Part shown: positions 48,241 through 60,249 of the stretch, one piece after another
Numbering within the stretch: position 1 is the stretch's first letter
Layout of the letters: each line of letters opens with the position of its first letter
DNA from: Bactrocera neohumeralis
Lineage: Eukaryota; Arthropoda; Insecta; Diptera; Tephritidae
Direction of reading: 5' to 3'
Assembly: GCF_024586455.1 (NCBI RefSeq)
Contig: NC_065920.1
Span: forward strand, 73,648,215-73,712,214
DNA: 64,000 nt
The notes under the pieces: generated by a model
What the model saw: the letters and a program-made list of their open reading frames with translations, nothing else
What the model was told of the DNA's origin: nothing
The model's database searches: none
Translations under genes and position numbers: made by a program

Positions 48241-49800
48241 AATTTATTATTTAATATTTTTTAATTAAATTTTTTTTAGTTTTAAATGTTTTATCTTAAT
48301 TTTGTTTTTAATGATGCAGTCACAAGTATTTTTGAGAAAAATATTATTTAAAAGTAGATGTAGATCAGGTAATATGCATATTATTATATTAAAAGTTTGG
48401 ATATACGATCCGTACTATTGCTGTTAACTGTACTTTTAATTTAAGATAATTAATTTTTTTTTAATCCTTATTTTAATTTTAGTTTTAATTTATTAATATT
48501 TCATATTTTATATTGTTTTCATTTTAATTTTTAATTTAATTTAAAATTTTAAGTTTATTTAACTATTACTTTTTCCATTTTAATTTTTTATTTTTAATTG
48601 GTTTATATTTGTAATTTAATTATTTTTATATTTTTTATTTTTAATTTGCTTTTATTTTTTATTTATTTATTATTATTTTTTTTAATTCTAATTATTTTTC
48701 ATTTTCATAGTAGTTAATTTTAGTTTTATTAAAACTTAAGTTTCTTAATATTAATTTAATTTTAGTTTTATTTTTTTATAATTTTTTTAAATTTTTTTTT
48801 TATAATTTTATTTTTTTTTATATAATTTTAATTCTTTTTAAATTTCATATTATTTATTTAAATTTTTTTGTTTAATTTATACTATTTTTAATTTATTGAA
48901 ATTTTGTTTTTTGAATACTAATTTAAATTTTATTTCTAATTTTAATTTATTTTTACTTCAGTTTTAATAGTTTTCATTTTAAATTTTAGTTGAATTTTAT
49001 ATTAATTTATCTACTTTATTTATAATTGTAATTTTATTTTATTTTCTTATTATTTTTACTATAATTTTTTTTTTAGTTTCATTGCACTAAAATTCAGTAA
49101 GTAATTTATTCAGTTAGTAAATCTATTTTAATTTTAATTTAATTATATTTTATGTTTTAATATATTTAATGTTTTCATATTTTTAATACTAATTTATTTT
49201 TAATTTTACTTTTTAATTTTTTTCACAATTTATTTTTTTTAATTTTATTTTTTTGTTACTATTAATGTTTTATTTATCATTTTAATTCGTTTAAATTTCC
49301 ATTGTATTTAAATCCTGTCAATTTTCATTTCATTTTATTTAATATTTTTTAATACCAATTTATTTATTTTTTTTCTTGGTATTATTAATTTTTTTTTATA
49401 ATTTCATTTCGTTTTAGTTTTCATTGCATTTCATTAAACTTTTTTATTTAATTTTATGTATCTAAGTTTTATTTTTTTCAATATTAATTTTAGTTTAATA
49501 TTTTTAATTCCTATTAATTTTAGTTTTTACTTTTTTAATTATTGTTTTTTAATTTTAATTTAATTATCTTATTTTAATTAATTAATTATTCGTTTTTTTA
49601 ATTTGTTGTTTTTTGTTTAATTTTCACTTCTTTAATTTTTTAATTTTTTTTAATATTAATTTTAATTTAATTTTTTAAATTCTTATTTTTTTTACGTTGT
49701 TAAATTTTATTTTTTAAAAAAATTCTAATCTTTTTCAATTCATTATTTTTTTATTTTTTTATTTTACTATCATTTCTCCTTAACCTGATTTTTTTTTTTT
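48240..49800. repeat. Extremely AT-rich low-complexity block (~1.5 kb)
   Basis: Nearly all A and T, built from irregular TTTTAATTT, TTTATTTT and TTAATATT units, with T dominant on the plus strand. G and C are a few percent at most. There is no clean period. It may be degenerate simple-sequence expansion. The strand asymmetry (T over A) is strong. Confidence 0.8.
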
Positions 49801-50159
49801 TTAAATCCAAAACTATGTTAGAGCCAAAAAAAGGTTTTTGCCGTCTTTTATTGAAGGCTTATATTTAACTAAATTGTAGTTCGTGCGCTCACCTGTTTCG
49901 TGTTTCACCGTTAGTTTACAACTTTTTTCGTATGGTTTGCACCAGTGTACGAGTTTGGCTTTTAATCAATTTATTTATTTTTTTTTAATTTTGCTGTTAG
50001 TTTGCTGAACTTTTAGGTATTTAAACTCGCATAAATCACTTTTTGCACTTTCAAATTTACAATATATTAAAAATTTCGCACAACACTGTTGATGTGTTTG
50101 TTTTTTGGTAATTTTATAGCTGTTCACAATACATTTGCACACGGGACAATTGAAATTAT
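49800..50159. other. Anonymous AT-rich sequence
   Basis: Return to moderate complexity after the AT block. No feature. Confidence 0.4.
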
Positions 50160-50345
50160 TTTTTTAAGTTTTTTATACTTTTTTCATATAATTTTTTATT
50201 TTTAGTTTTTTCATATAATTTTATTTGGTTTGTTTCACTTTTAGTTTTTCCACATATTTTTTATTTTAATTTATTTACTTTTCAGTTTTTTATAATTTTT
50301 TTTTATTTTATCCGCTTTTAAGTTTTCTCAAGCGTAATAATTTTT
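50160..50345. repeat. Irregular T-rich tandem segment
   Basis: Repeats of AGTTTTT(T)CA-ATAATTTT and related units every 25-45 bp near 50196, 50239 and 50283. Borders are vague. Confidence 0.35.
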
Positions 50346-50419
50346 AGTTTTTTGTCTTAGTCTTTTAATTTGTAATGAGTTTTTATAGTTTTCTTTTTAG
50401 TAATTTTCTTGTTTTTCTG

Positions 50420-52640
50420 TTATTGTTACAGCTTTTTCTTCATAAATATATGTTCACACTTGACTTTGAGCCGATTTTAAATTTGAATTTTTGATATTTC
50501 TGCAGCTTGGCACTGGGCCTGCACCTGCTTGCCGCTAGCAAATGTCGAGCTAGCCTGCACATTCACACAAATATTTCGTCTAGCCGGAGCTGTGATTGTT
50601 GCAAAGCCAATATTTTTGGTTTGACACGACAATTAGACTGACCCACACTTTCGACTTTCGTAAAATCCGCCACAAAACCACTAACTTTCACTTATCGCGC
50701 TGTTTATGTGTTTTAGCATCCTCTCACTGCCGCCATACAAGTATATATAAATGTATACATGGAATATGCACTCATTCAGCACACGTTTTACGCACGTTGA
50801 CGCAGTTAACGTATTTTTATACGCTGCGACCACACATTTAGTACAGCGAAATTTCGCTTTACGATTGGCTTCTCTTCGCTATTAAATACGTACTAACTTT
50901 TAGCCAGACACAAACACAGTTAACCTCCTGTATTTGCTTCGTGCAAAAATCGAATATTTTATTTAGACTTTATTGTTGTTTTTATTTTTTTGCGACTTTT
51001 CGTTTATGGCGTTGGATTGATAACACTCTTTATGGACCTGTTTAATGCTTCTGCTGCTGCTGCTCGGGCTTCCTATTTCCGCTTATACTTTATACTCGCC
51101 TTGCCACCGCCTTGCCTGCCTGGCTTAGTGCGCCGCACACTCCCTTCACCAACTCGCACTGCACCGCATCCACACTCGCACACACACACGCGCGCCAACA
51201 CGCTTGCAGCAGCCCAACGGAACAAAGTGAACAATTTCAAGTGTCGCCTACTAAGTTGCCCCGTTTTTCTACTTTCAACTTTCGTTGCCTTTGGTCTTGA
51301 TCCTTTTCTTTCAAGTACACACACACACACAGAAGTGGTTTGTTCTACTATTTGAGGTACAATAGAGGATGGATGGGAAAAAATGTGTGATTTTAAAGCA
51401 GCGACGACGACGAGGAAATACTTTCAGTCAAACGTAACGTGCAGCTTCGCGTTTAGCGCCCAACTGAGCTTCCGCCAGTGCTGGCCATTCAATATTACAT
51501 GTAAGCGCATGTGAGCTCAACGAGCCGAAGGCACGCACACACATGCAAAGCGAGAAAGCAAGAAAGTATCGCGCTGTTGTGCTGCACTTGAAGCCCAGAT
51601 GTGTCCACTGCGCTTGTGTGTGTGTAAGCCCACACACATATACACACGCACTTGCACACATGACTTCGTATTTGCAGTTTTTGTTGTAGCACGGCGTCGG
51701 CACGTCTATAGCGTAGTGGCACATACGAGCGCACACGCACTGCGTGAAAAGCGCAAGCAAGTTCGGCTTTAACGGTGCTGGTGTCGTTTAGACATTCGGC
51801 TTGAATTGTTGCCTCAATCGATGCTTCCGTTTGAGTGGTCAATTTGCAAAAAATTCTAAAAATATGCGCTCACAAAAGCTTTGAGTGGTTCCTCTCGCGC
51901 TCTCACACGCTCTCTCTAGCGCTCTTTCATACACATTCCAAAAAAAGTCTCACTCAATTTGACAAATGTCAACCCCAAATTCAATTGCTTGCAGTCGGGG
52001 GTGTCTCAAGTCAATTGTTGTAATTGTGTACGGTCAATGTTGTTGTGTTTTTTTGTTCAGGGCGGAAGCTTGTATTTTTTATTAGGCTGCATTTTTGTTG
52101 TATTCCTTTGTGTAGTGTATGCGAAAAAAGCCGGTAATAATTTTGGGTGACAACGGAAGTCACGTTGGGCTACGCAGAGTTGTATTTTTAAGGATATTTT
52201 GAACTTCTTTAAATCTCAAAAATAGTCTTTAACAAACTTGGAAGGCAAGGCGGCTCCAGTGAATGACGCAATTCTCAAACATATCTCAAGAAAGTCTGAA
52301 TTTACTCTCAAAGAGTTTGTTAGAGTGGTATCAAGAATCTTTATGGGTGGAGCACGCAATTTTAATTTCAAGATTCTCAGTGAGAAAATAGTCTCACTTG
52401 AAAACTTTTAATAGGTATTCTTATCAAATTTTTTCAGACTAACTAAAAGACAACCAACAATTTCAAGTATCTTTATCTTTAATGAAAACTGTACTATCGG
52501 CTTCAAAATAGAATCCTTTTGAACCAAAAAAAACATGCCAATGTTGATTCCAATTGTATAAGTACTTGTTATAAGCCTCGGCTTTAACCACGGCTTTTGT
52601 CTTCAGCGGGAGAATTTTAATAGTTTCAGTGGACTAAAAA
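50420..52640. promoter_or_regulatory. GC-richer island with CT-rich tracts and a 14-bp palindrome
   Basis: From about 50500 to 52000 the sequence is distinctly richer in GC and CA. It has CTGCTGCTGCTGC near 51050, a palindrome AGCGAAATTTCGCT at 50845-50858, and a CT-rich tract (CTCTCGCGC, CTCTCACACG, CTCTCTCTAG) at 51891-51927. Several frames on both strands overlap here without motifs. It may be promoter or non-coding exon sequence of a flanking gene, but I see no firm gene structure. Confidence 0.25.
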
Positions 52641-52647
52641 TAGTCTT

Positions 52648-52833
52648 AGTGACCTAAATAGCTTCAATGGACTTATGTCTCACTCCCTAAAGAGGCAGGA
52701 AGTAGTCACAGGAAACCAAATAGCTTCAATGGACTCAGATCACGTTTCCTACAGAGGCAGAAAGTAGTTACAGAGAACGAAATAACTACAATGGACTCAT
52801 GTCGCGTTCTCTAAAGAGGTAGGAAGTAGTCAC
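52648..52833. repeat. 62-bp minisatellite, three units
   Basis: Units at 52648, 52710 and 52772 share AAATAGCTTCAATGGACT and AGAGGCAGGAAGTAGTCAC with few changes. Period is 62 bp in both steps. Confidence 0.8.
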
Positions 52834-52854
52834 AGGAAAAGTCTTGAGTTGATC

Positions 52855-53020
52855 CATAAGATATCTTGAGATCCGCTGCTATATCTCTGGTACCAACACC
52901 ACGATTTTCAAACATTGTTTCTTTAACTTTCTCAATGATATCGTCATTAAGAGTTACGGATAAGCAACTCGCATGAGGCAAGTTTTCCATGACTTCACGT
53001 GCATCTCCGCGTCCTCACTC
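52855..53020 (-). pseudogene. Mariner-like N-terminal fragment 2
   Basis: The minus strand reads GDAREVMENLPHASCLSVTL, then NDDIIEKVKETMFENRGVGT and RDIAADLKISYGSTQ almost without interruption. This is the N-terminal linker and second helix-turn-helix of a mariner-like transposase. Usual start residues and the catalytic domain are absent. Frame is intact for about 55 residues. The 5' flank (53020-53090) no longer matches. Confidence 0.75.
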
Positions 53021-53024
53021 CAAA

Positions 53025-55445
53025 GTACTTTGAGACGCCTTTTAGACTTACTACGTATTTCTCGTGTTACTTTTTCCATCTTTCGTCCCTAACGAAAAAA
53101 GTCAGTTCAAGGATTTTTATTAAAAAAATTCTACTAAATTAAATTAATTTTCGACACACCTGCAATTGAACTCAACTGAAACCCTAGCAACTAGTACGCA
53201 TGCAAATAAAACCAACTTTCCAAGCACTCTCACTTTCATGAGACTTTCTTAACTCCGCTCAAGCCAAATGAGCGATGTCTTTTGCTCAGAAAGTGATATG
53301 CGAACACTGAAAGCGAAAGTTGAGCTTTACGAAGGCGTTACGCTCATAAAGTTGCAACTAAGAAAGCTCGCTCACTTTATGCGCTCACTAGCGCCGCAAA
53401 AGCTGCGCATAATTTATGCCAAAAAAGCTCTCACGACATGAATTAAATATATTTTTTTCACACTCACAAATACCAAAACTGCTCCTTCGGGTAGCCGTCA
53501 AGCCGCTACAAAGCATACGAAGGCCATTGCAAGTATTCCCAGCACAATTTCTATTAAGTAAGGTTATGATAAGCGTCCTGTGTCCTTCCTTTGCATTGGA
53601 CTTAAAAGCTGCCGCGTAAGCTTTCTTTAGTGGGTGTGTACTAGTATGTACGACAAACTGCTACAATGCTTTGCCTGCGGATGCTGTGTGAGCCTAAAAA
53701 AGTTTGACATTCAGACGGACGTAGGAATAACTGGGAAGGTGAAACATTGCCTGCTGCCTAATAGGGAAGGTTGACTTGGGAAGGCTGCTTACAAAGGGAC
53801 CTTGACAGCGGAATGACGGCTGTAAACAACAAACAAAATGAAAGACAAAAAACTCTGATTTCACTGAAGATAGATGATGATGCGCAATGATTCAATATAA
53901 TTGTTGGCACTTATCTATATATTTTTGTTGTACGAGCCGTACAGCTTATGCAGGTGAACACGTAAAGAAGCTGAAGGCTTCGTGATTGGAGTTGGCTATG
54001 CAATGCTCGTACGGCAAAGGCGCCGTGGGTGGTGTCATGTGTAAAAATAAATAATTTTCAAATCACTTGACAAACGAAAAATGATTTTTATGCGAAGACG
54101 CGCATATAAATGAGGAAACGTAGCGCACTTTTAGGCGCTTTAAATGTAGAAATGTAGCATACCTTTAGGCGCTTTAATGTTTTGGGGCATTAAAATTGTT
54201 GCTTTTACTTTAGCATCTCACGAATATTATACAAATTATTTTGATTTGGGAAAAGTAAATATTTTCACTCAAAAGTCAACCGCGCAATTACTTAAACAGC
54301 CTAGCTTTAGGCGCATAGCAGCGGTATTGCAAAAAGTGTATGTGCCTGCGAAATAGAGATGTTGCGACGTCAAAGGTCATATTGATTTTCAATTAAAGCC
54401 ACACACACATACCAACAAACACAACACATACGCACAGCGCATTATCAGCGTACAACTACAATACTTGTCCTACACTTCGTCGTTTGTGCGTCAAAACAAA
54501 AAACATGTGTTCGTAGCAGGCTGCCAGCAAATATCCTTGCCTCGAGCGCATGTAACGGTACGCTCATAGTTGCATTTTATTTTCATTAGCATTTTGTGTT
54601 TATTATTATTACTTTTTTTTTTGGCCCTAAAAATTTATTTTCTTGCTGTCATAGTGCACACACATACTTTTATGCACACTTTTTTACATACCCTTATATG
54701 ATAGTTGTGTATGTAGGTATTGCGCTCGAGCGCAGTCGTCATATTTTAGTTCAGTTCGCCTTTTCACTGCTCATAAATATTCATTACATTTTGCGGGAAT
54801 AATTACAATGACGGCGCACATTTACGTTTCGCTGCTTTTTAGCAAAATATGTTTATGTCCAACTATATGTATGTGTATGTATAAATTTGCACATTTTTCC
54901 ATACAATTTTACATACAATATGATTTCGGCTGTTTCTCTGATTCATAAATATAAATAATTTATATGTACATGTCGTGTAGACTCTAGACGTAAAGCATAT
55001 GTGTAGGCGGCAACGTTTCTAGGGCTATTAATAAGGATGCTTAAACTGAGTTTAAACTATTTCAAATATTATTTGATATACCTGAGTTATGTATATTTTT
55101 ATTATAATTGGTTGGTTTTAAAAATAAGAATTCACTTTTGATGATTTTCTTGAGTATCTCCGGTTCCGTTGGGAAGCTTTTCTCTCCAGCACTTGAAATA
55201 ATATGTTTTTTAAATTTATTTAAGCCACATTTGTTTTAATACACTAAATATTTCCATTTATTTTAGTATATTTAATTTCACTTTTTACTCTTTTATTTAT
55301 TTTTCTTTATTTAATTAAGGAGCACACCTAGTGTGGAAATTCGAGAAATAAATTTTTATGTGTTCACTTAATTCGATATGTTATACCATTAAAAATAAGA
55401 AAATAAAAAATTAAATTAATATTTCAAATAATTGTCATCAATTCA
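53025..55445. other. Anonymous sequence
   Basis: No supported gene. A short 65-bp region at 54118-54178 has TTTAGGCGCTTTAA-TGTA twice. CA-rich at 54401-54430. Confidence 0.4.
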
Positions 55446-55451
55446 ACCACT

Positions 55452-55657
55452 TAACTCAACTCAACTCAACGCAACTCAACTCAACTCAACTCAACTCAAC
55501 TCAACTCAACTCAACTCAACTCAACTCAACTCAACTCAACTCAACTCAACTCAACTCAACTCAACTCAACTCAACTCAACTCAACTCAACTCAACTCAAC
55601 TCAACTCAACTCAACTCAACTCAACTCAACTCCACTCAACTCAACTTCACTCAACTA
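55452..55657. repeat. (TCAAC)n pentanucleotide array, ~205 bp
   Basis: About 41 units. The longest exact stretch runs from about 55473 to 55632 (32 units). The edges contain single-base variants. An 81-residue open frame of NSTQL repeats across it is a by-product of the period. Confidence 0.95.
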
Positions 55658-55659
55658 AT

Positions 55660-56085
55660 CTTAACTCAGCCAGTTAAATACACTAATTTGTTACGCTCTT
55701 CTTCACATATTTTCTTTATATAATCTAATCTATTTATTTAATAGTGTATTCTTTCACTAAATTTATGCAACAATTTGCTTTACATTACTTTACGAAAGTT
55801 TTCTTACTTTTTCCGATTTTCTTCACATATTTTATTTATATTACATTTTTTTCTTTCCTGAGCTTTCACCATGGTGTTTTTGACACAATCAGTTTTTCCT
55901 TAAATATTTTCCCTTTTTATATCTTTAAAGTATTGTATTTCGTTAGTTATTAATTTCTCTTCAAAATAATTAATTCAATAATTTTAATTCCTTTCTTTCT
56001 ATTGCTGTGAAAACTGTTCACTTTTCCATTCATCTGGTAAACAACATTGTGCTTAATGGCTCTCGATCTCAAGTAAGGTAGGTAT
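55660..56085. other. Anonymous T-rich sequence
   Basis: A 69-residue Phe/Ile-rich frame at 55744-55953 matches T-rich composition and is not supported as a gene. Confidence 0.4.
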
Positions 56086-56089
56086 AAGA

Positions 56090-56992
56090 TAATCTTTAAG
56101 TTAAATATAACCTTTATTAAAATAATGTAATTTTTTATAACAGATCAGGCGCGAGTCGTGTCAGGCTATCATGTTACTTTTATTCAGTATTATTTTGCAT
56201 TTCATGATAGAAAGACTTACGCCTGAACCACGTTTACTAATCATTTACTACGAAAATTCACGTTCTGTAAAGAGTGTACATTGCGGGCTCCGCTCAACTT
56301 ATGGACAACATATTCAGCCTACTGAGCGTACTATTCATATCACCAATCTTGAGACCCTGCATTCATTATTAAATAAAATTCGACCGAATAGAACACGTCC
56401 AGCATGCAGTGAAGAAAATATAACAACTATAGTTGGGAGTGTACACGAAGACCGTGGAAAGTCGATTCGGCGCTGTTCGCATCAACTCGGGCTTTGTATA
56501 GAATGACTTGGCGCGTTTTACGTCGAGATTCAGTGTGCCAGAACTGAAACCGCTCGACCTTCACAGGAGACAACGCTTCGCTCTATGGCCTCTTGAAAAG
56601 TTGGTTAGCAGATAATTTCACGTTTCGGGCCGATGGATTGGCCACCAAGATCGTGTGATATCACACCGTTAGACTTTTTCTTGTGTCCAAAAAAAAGTCC
56701 AAAGTCTATGCGGACAATCTCGCTTCGATTCAGGCCTTGGAGCAAAACATCACGCGTGTTTTTCGCCAGCTAACAGTCGAAATGCTCTTACGAGTCATCG
56801 AAAATTAGACTCAATGAGATGGTGGACGTTGACGCGGCCACCATTTGAAAGATATAATCTTCAAAACAAAAATACCAAAGAATTTTCTTTTGTAAGATAA
56901 CAAAAACTTAATTTTAATGGAGCATAAATTTGAAGTTTCTGTATTTTGTCTTTAAAAGAGTAGGGAACCACGAAATGGTTCACCCTTTATAA
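56090..56992 (+). pseudogene. Mariner-like transposase pseudogene, MERLTPE family, copy 4
   Basis: The start block (IERLTPEPRLLIIYYENSRS) is near 56205-56265, in frame with QHIQPTERTIHITNLETLHS and RPNRTRPACSEENITTIVGS to a stop near 56505. The N-terminal helix-turn-helix region is the most complete of the four copies. A central part of about 150 codons is deleted. It resumes at ISRFGPMDWPPRSCDITPLD and FF near 56615-56680 (third catalytic aspartate). The 3' end AAATGGTTCACCCTTTAT at 56975-56992 is the terminus, the reverse of that at 28210. Confidence 0.8.
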
Positions 56993-56999
56993 CACAAAA

Positions 57000-58065
57000 T
57001 TAGTGGTACGAAACAAATTTTTTTTCGCACGGCTCAAAATAAATTTGCCAAAATTTAAAATCAGTGAAGCTTGACTTAAATAATACCTCACATGGTTGCA
57101 TGGTATATAAAAGAGGTTGTTCAGCACTTAGCTGCTTAAATGCCAAATAATGTACGTGATGATAATATAATTATTGCGTATCAGATGCGAAATTCATAAA
57201 AATAATGACGATTTTAGCTAAACAATCAATGTGTGTGTAAACAATCAATGTGTAGTAATTATAGACTTGCCAAACCAGTACATGTGTTCTTTTAAATCTT
57301 TAGATGAAATTATATGTTTATTTTCTAAACATTATTAAAGATATTAATACTTGATTTATGTTTATATTGCGCCATATACATTACTGTTAACATAGTATGT
57401 ACGGCATATACATATATGTACTTGTATATATCTATAAAAAAGTCGTATCTACAAAGTAACGAAAATATATATTTCAACTTCCCTTTAATTCTTAGAAGTA
57501 TTTTTTCAACACGACATTAATTAAAAGATGTTCTTAGCGGTAGGCTTTCATCTTCGACCTCCGCTTTATGACGCATTGCGATTAGAAAATCGCATGATTC
57601 GTAATTAAAGCAACAAATTTATAGCAGCAGAACTCTCTAAAGTCAATGTGCTTTTATATTTGAACTATATTTAAGCACTGAGGGGAGTTTTACTTAATTA
57701 ATTAAATTTCAGTCTTTACAGATCAACGATCATCTATCTAATGTCATCACTTATTTACTTTCACAGTTATTTTAAGAATACAAGTATATTATTAAAGTTA
57801 TACTCGTATTGCCAAGGAAATACTCAATCACAATTAATTGTATACAAATCGTGCTTTATTGAATCAAAATAGAATAGTAAGAAGCTCTAATGAATAAGAA
57901 TTAGTATATTATTAGTAGTCTAAGCGCTTAATGCTGTACAGAGCCAACAATGCCGAAACGGAAGTGAAAATGATATGTAAGACACATTTTCTGCAACTTC
58001 CACTCGTAGCCCGACTAAAAATAATGCATCATTAAATTTGGTGTCACTTGTTAGATAAGATTATA
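57000..58065. other. Anonymous AT-rich sequence
   Basis: CAATCAATGTGTGT and a second AACAATCAATGTGT are near 57224-57252. No gene. Confidence 0.4.
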
Positions 58066-58069
58066 ATGG

Positions 58070-58619
58070 GTTGTCAAAAAAGTCTTGCGGTATTTTTATT
58101 GAAATTGAAATTGAAATTTTTTTTTTTTATTGAAATTGAAATGAATTTTTGATAACTCAAGCCCAGTTCTTGACCGATGCTACGGCTGCTACTATGCCAG
58201 TCTCTTTCGACCAATTCAGCGATTTTATCGCAATTTTCGACGACAGGCCTTCCGGAGCTTGGCGCATCTTCGACCACCTCTACACCAGAACGAAACCGTT
58301 GAAACCATCGTTGTGCGGTGGAAATGGAAACTGTATCGGGTCCATAAACTGCACAAATTTTATTGGCGGCTTGAGATGCATTTTTGCCTTTATCGTAGTA
58401 CTACTGTAAAATATGCCGTATTTTCTCTTTATTTTGCTCCATGTTTGCGACGCTATAACTCACGAACGACTTAAAAGAAACGACAATCAATCAAACACGT
58501 GTTAGCGCGTGAAATGAGCTTTCCAAAAAGGTATAGCATGACCCGATGCGACGAATAAAACTAGAACTACGCGCTTTCAGCGCCAACTAGCGACCATGCC
58601 GCAAGACTTTTTTGACAAA
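58070..58619 (-). mobile_element. Short mariner with matching terminal repeats (~550 bp)
   Basis: Left end GTTGTCAAAAAAGTCTTGCG and right end (58600-58619), its reverse complement apart from the outer base or two. On the minus strand, starting near 58440, transposase pieces read MEQNKEKIRHI-type, KGKNASQAANKICAVYGPDT-like and MVEDAP, then SGRPVVENCDKIAELVERD and IGQELGLSY. The frame then runs into a TTGAAATTGAAATTGAAA tract and the left end. The catalytic domain is missing, so this is an internally deleted, non-autonomous copy. The N-terminal part is unusually well preserved. Confidence 0.85.
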
Positions 58620-59380
58620 CTATATTAAGCTCTTATAAACTTGGTATAGTTACATATCAAATACAAAATAACGTAATATCGCTTTTAATAAGTTTATAGG
58701 CGAAGGAAAAACGATATAATAGAATCAATTTATATTCGAGCAAAATTTGAGGTTATAAAATGGTTATATATTAATTACAAATTGGTTATATATTAGCTAT
58801 ATATTGGTTATATATTGGTTATACTATATTGGTGAGCGGATGCTTGAAATTTTACGATGTGTAATACATATTATATGTTGTAGTGAATCGTGAGCAATGA
58901 AAAACTCAATTTTGAATTTTTTATGATGCGATGTTTTGCATTTCAGGTGACGATATATAGTTAATCGAGTAATTTTATCTAAAAGTTTACCTAAATCATC
59001 AATAGGCCTAAAACTGAAGTGAAATAAATTTTGAGAAATTATAAATACAACTTTGTAGGCCGATGAATATAAAAGCATACACACTAGGATGTATAAATTT
59101 CTCTAATGAATTTGGTGAATGCCGCTTTTGAAATCGATGTCTGATTGGCATTGGATCTACATATTCTTTGGAATGGAGTTCTCTTGTTGGTATTATGAGA
59201 ATTTTGTTTTTTTGTTTGAGAGTGCGGACCCGAAACAGAGTATATTATTGGTACGTTCGCAGACTAATTTCGTTTTTTTAGCAGGGAAAAAACTGGACCA
59301 AGTCGTTTATGACGCCCTGATTTGCGTTGAGGGTTCTCCCATTAAAGCTGCAATTGCATTATTCTATTTATCCAGTTAAT
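58620..59380. other. Anonymous sequence with TTATATATTGG minisatellite
   Basis: At 58760-58832, units of ATTGGTTATAT recur every 11-20 bp. An 86-residue frame at 59119-59379 has no motif and ends where the next mariner starts to be recognisable. Confidence 0.4.
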
Positions 59381-59382
59381 GA

Positions 59383-60005
59383 CAATACACTTCAGCATTA
59401 ATCGTGGTATATTCTGGTAAAAACTCAAAATAAAAATTCTCTTTGAAATCCCATCAAACAGACAACAAATCTTTTGTTTTTGTGACTATCGTGCTACGAA
59501 GTGGTTTGAGCTGATTCGTGCTTTTAAGACCATGATCTCTCATCATCTTTTGCGCTTTAAGTTCTTATAAACAACCCACTCTTCATCATCAGTAACAATG
59601 CGCTCCAAAAATGTATCGCTTCTTTGACGTTTGATTAGCAAATCGCATTAACGCGACGACGGAAGTTAGAATATGAGGAGCACATATGCCTAGCACCAAA
59701 AGTAATGCTAGACGTTTCATGTGCCTCACGTTAGACAAATTTCAGCTTTCAGCAATCTCTCGAGTTGTTATTCGACGATTTACATTGAGCAACGTCTTTA
59801 TTTTATTCACATCGGCTTCAAGTGTCTTTCCAGGTCGAGGGGCATCGTTAAGATCGAAATTTTCCAAAGCAATTTTTGCATTGGCACTCGGTCCACACAT
59901 CTTCTACGCACACTTCAAATTATTTTTGCCTTGCGTGAACTGCATTTTTACTTATTTGATAGCAAAAAATTAAAGTTTTCGTAATATGCTGTTTTTGATC
60001 TTTCA
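59383..60005 (-). pseudogene. Mariner transposase pseudogene
   Basis: On the minus strand: CGPSAKIALENFDLNDAPRP, then GKTLEADVNKIKTLLNVNRR and ITTREIAES (helix-turn-helix linker). Next are LLLVLGICAPHI and KRYIFGAHCY (near the first catalytic aspartate, now TDDEEW-like), followed by WDFKENFYFEFLPEYTTINA and EVYCH. The copy breaks off just before the second catalytic aspartate. Many frameshifts. It is a different mariner lineage from those at 15785 and 58070. Confidence 0.7.
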
Positions 60006-60009
60006 TTTT

Positions 60010-60245
60010 CGAAAAGGTATTAAACAACAACTATTTTCATTTCATTATTTCAATTTTTTTTTTACAAAACAAGCCTTACTAACATATATCAGGTACTCAA
60101 ATATATGACGGGAAAGGGGTTCAGTGTGAAGTTGGCTACGAAGAATTTCAATGAGATCAGCTGTTGTCATCAAACGAAATTATTACGTGAACGACCCAAT
60201 AAGTCTGCCACGAAGTTTTTAACAACTAGAAGGAAACGTCAGAGA
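60010..60245. other. Anonymous sequence
   Basis: No feature. Confidence 0.4.
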
Positions 60246-60249
60246 CCCT

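Noticed and set aside
50504..50640. Exon-like stretch after TTTCTGCAG
   Set aside because: There is an acceptor-like sequence and an open frame of about 45 codons, but no donor with support, no homology and no second exon. Too weak to call.
51073..51842. Overlapping frames of 85-121 residues on both strands
   Set aside because: They overlap each other, contain Cys-Val runs from CA/TG tracts and show no domain.
55432..55677. 81-residue open frame of NSTQL repeats
   Set aside because: Produced by the pentanucleotide period; every frame of such an array is open.
58824..59379. Frames of 86 residues on both strands near the mariner at 59.4 kb
   Set aside because: No motif. Possibly continuation of the mariner, but the match fades beyond 59383.
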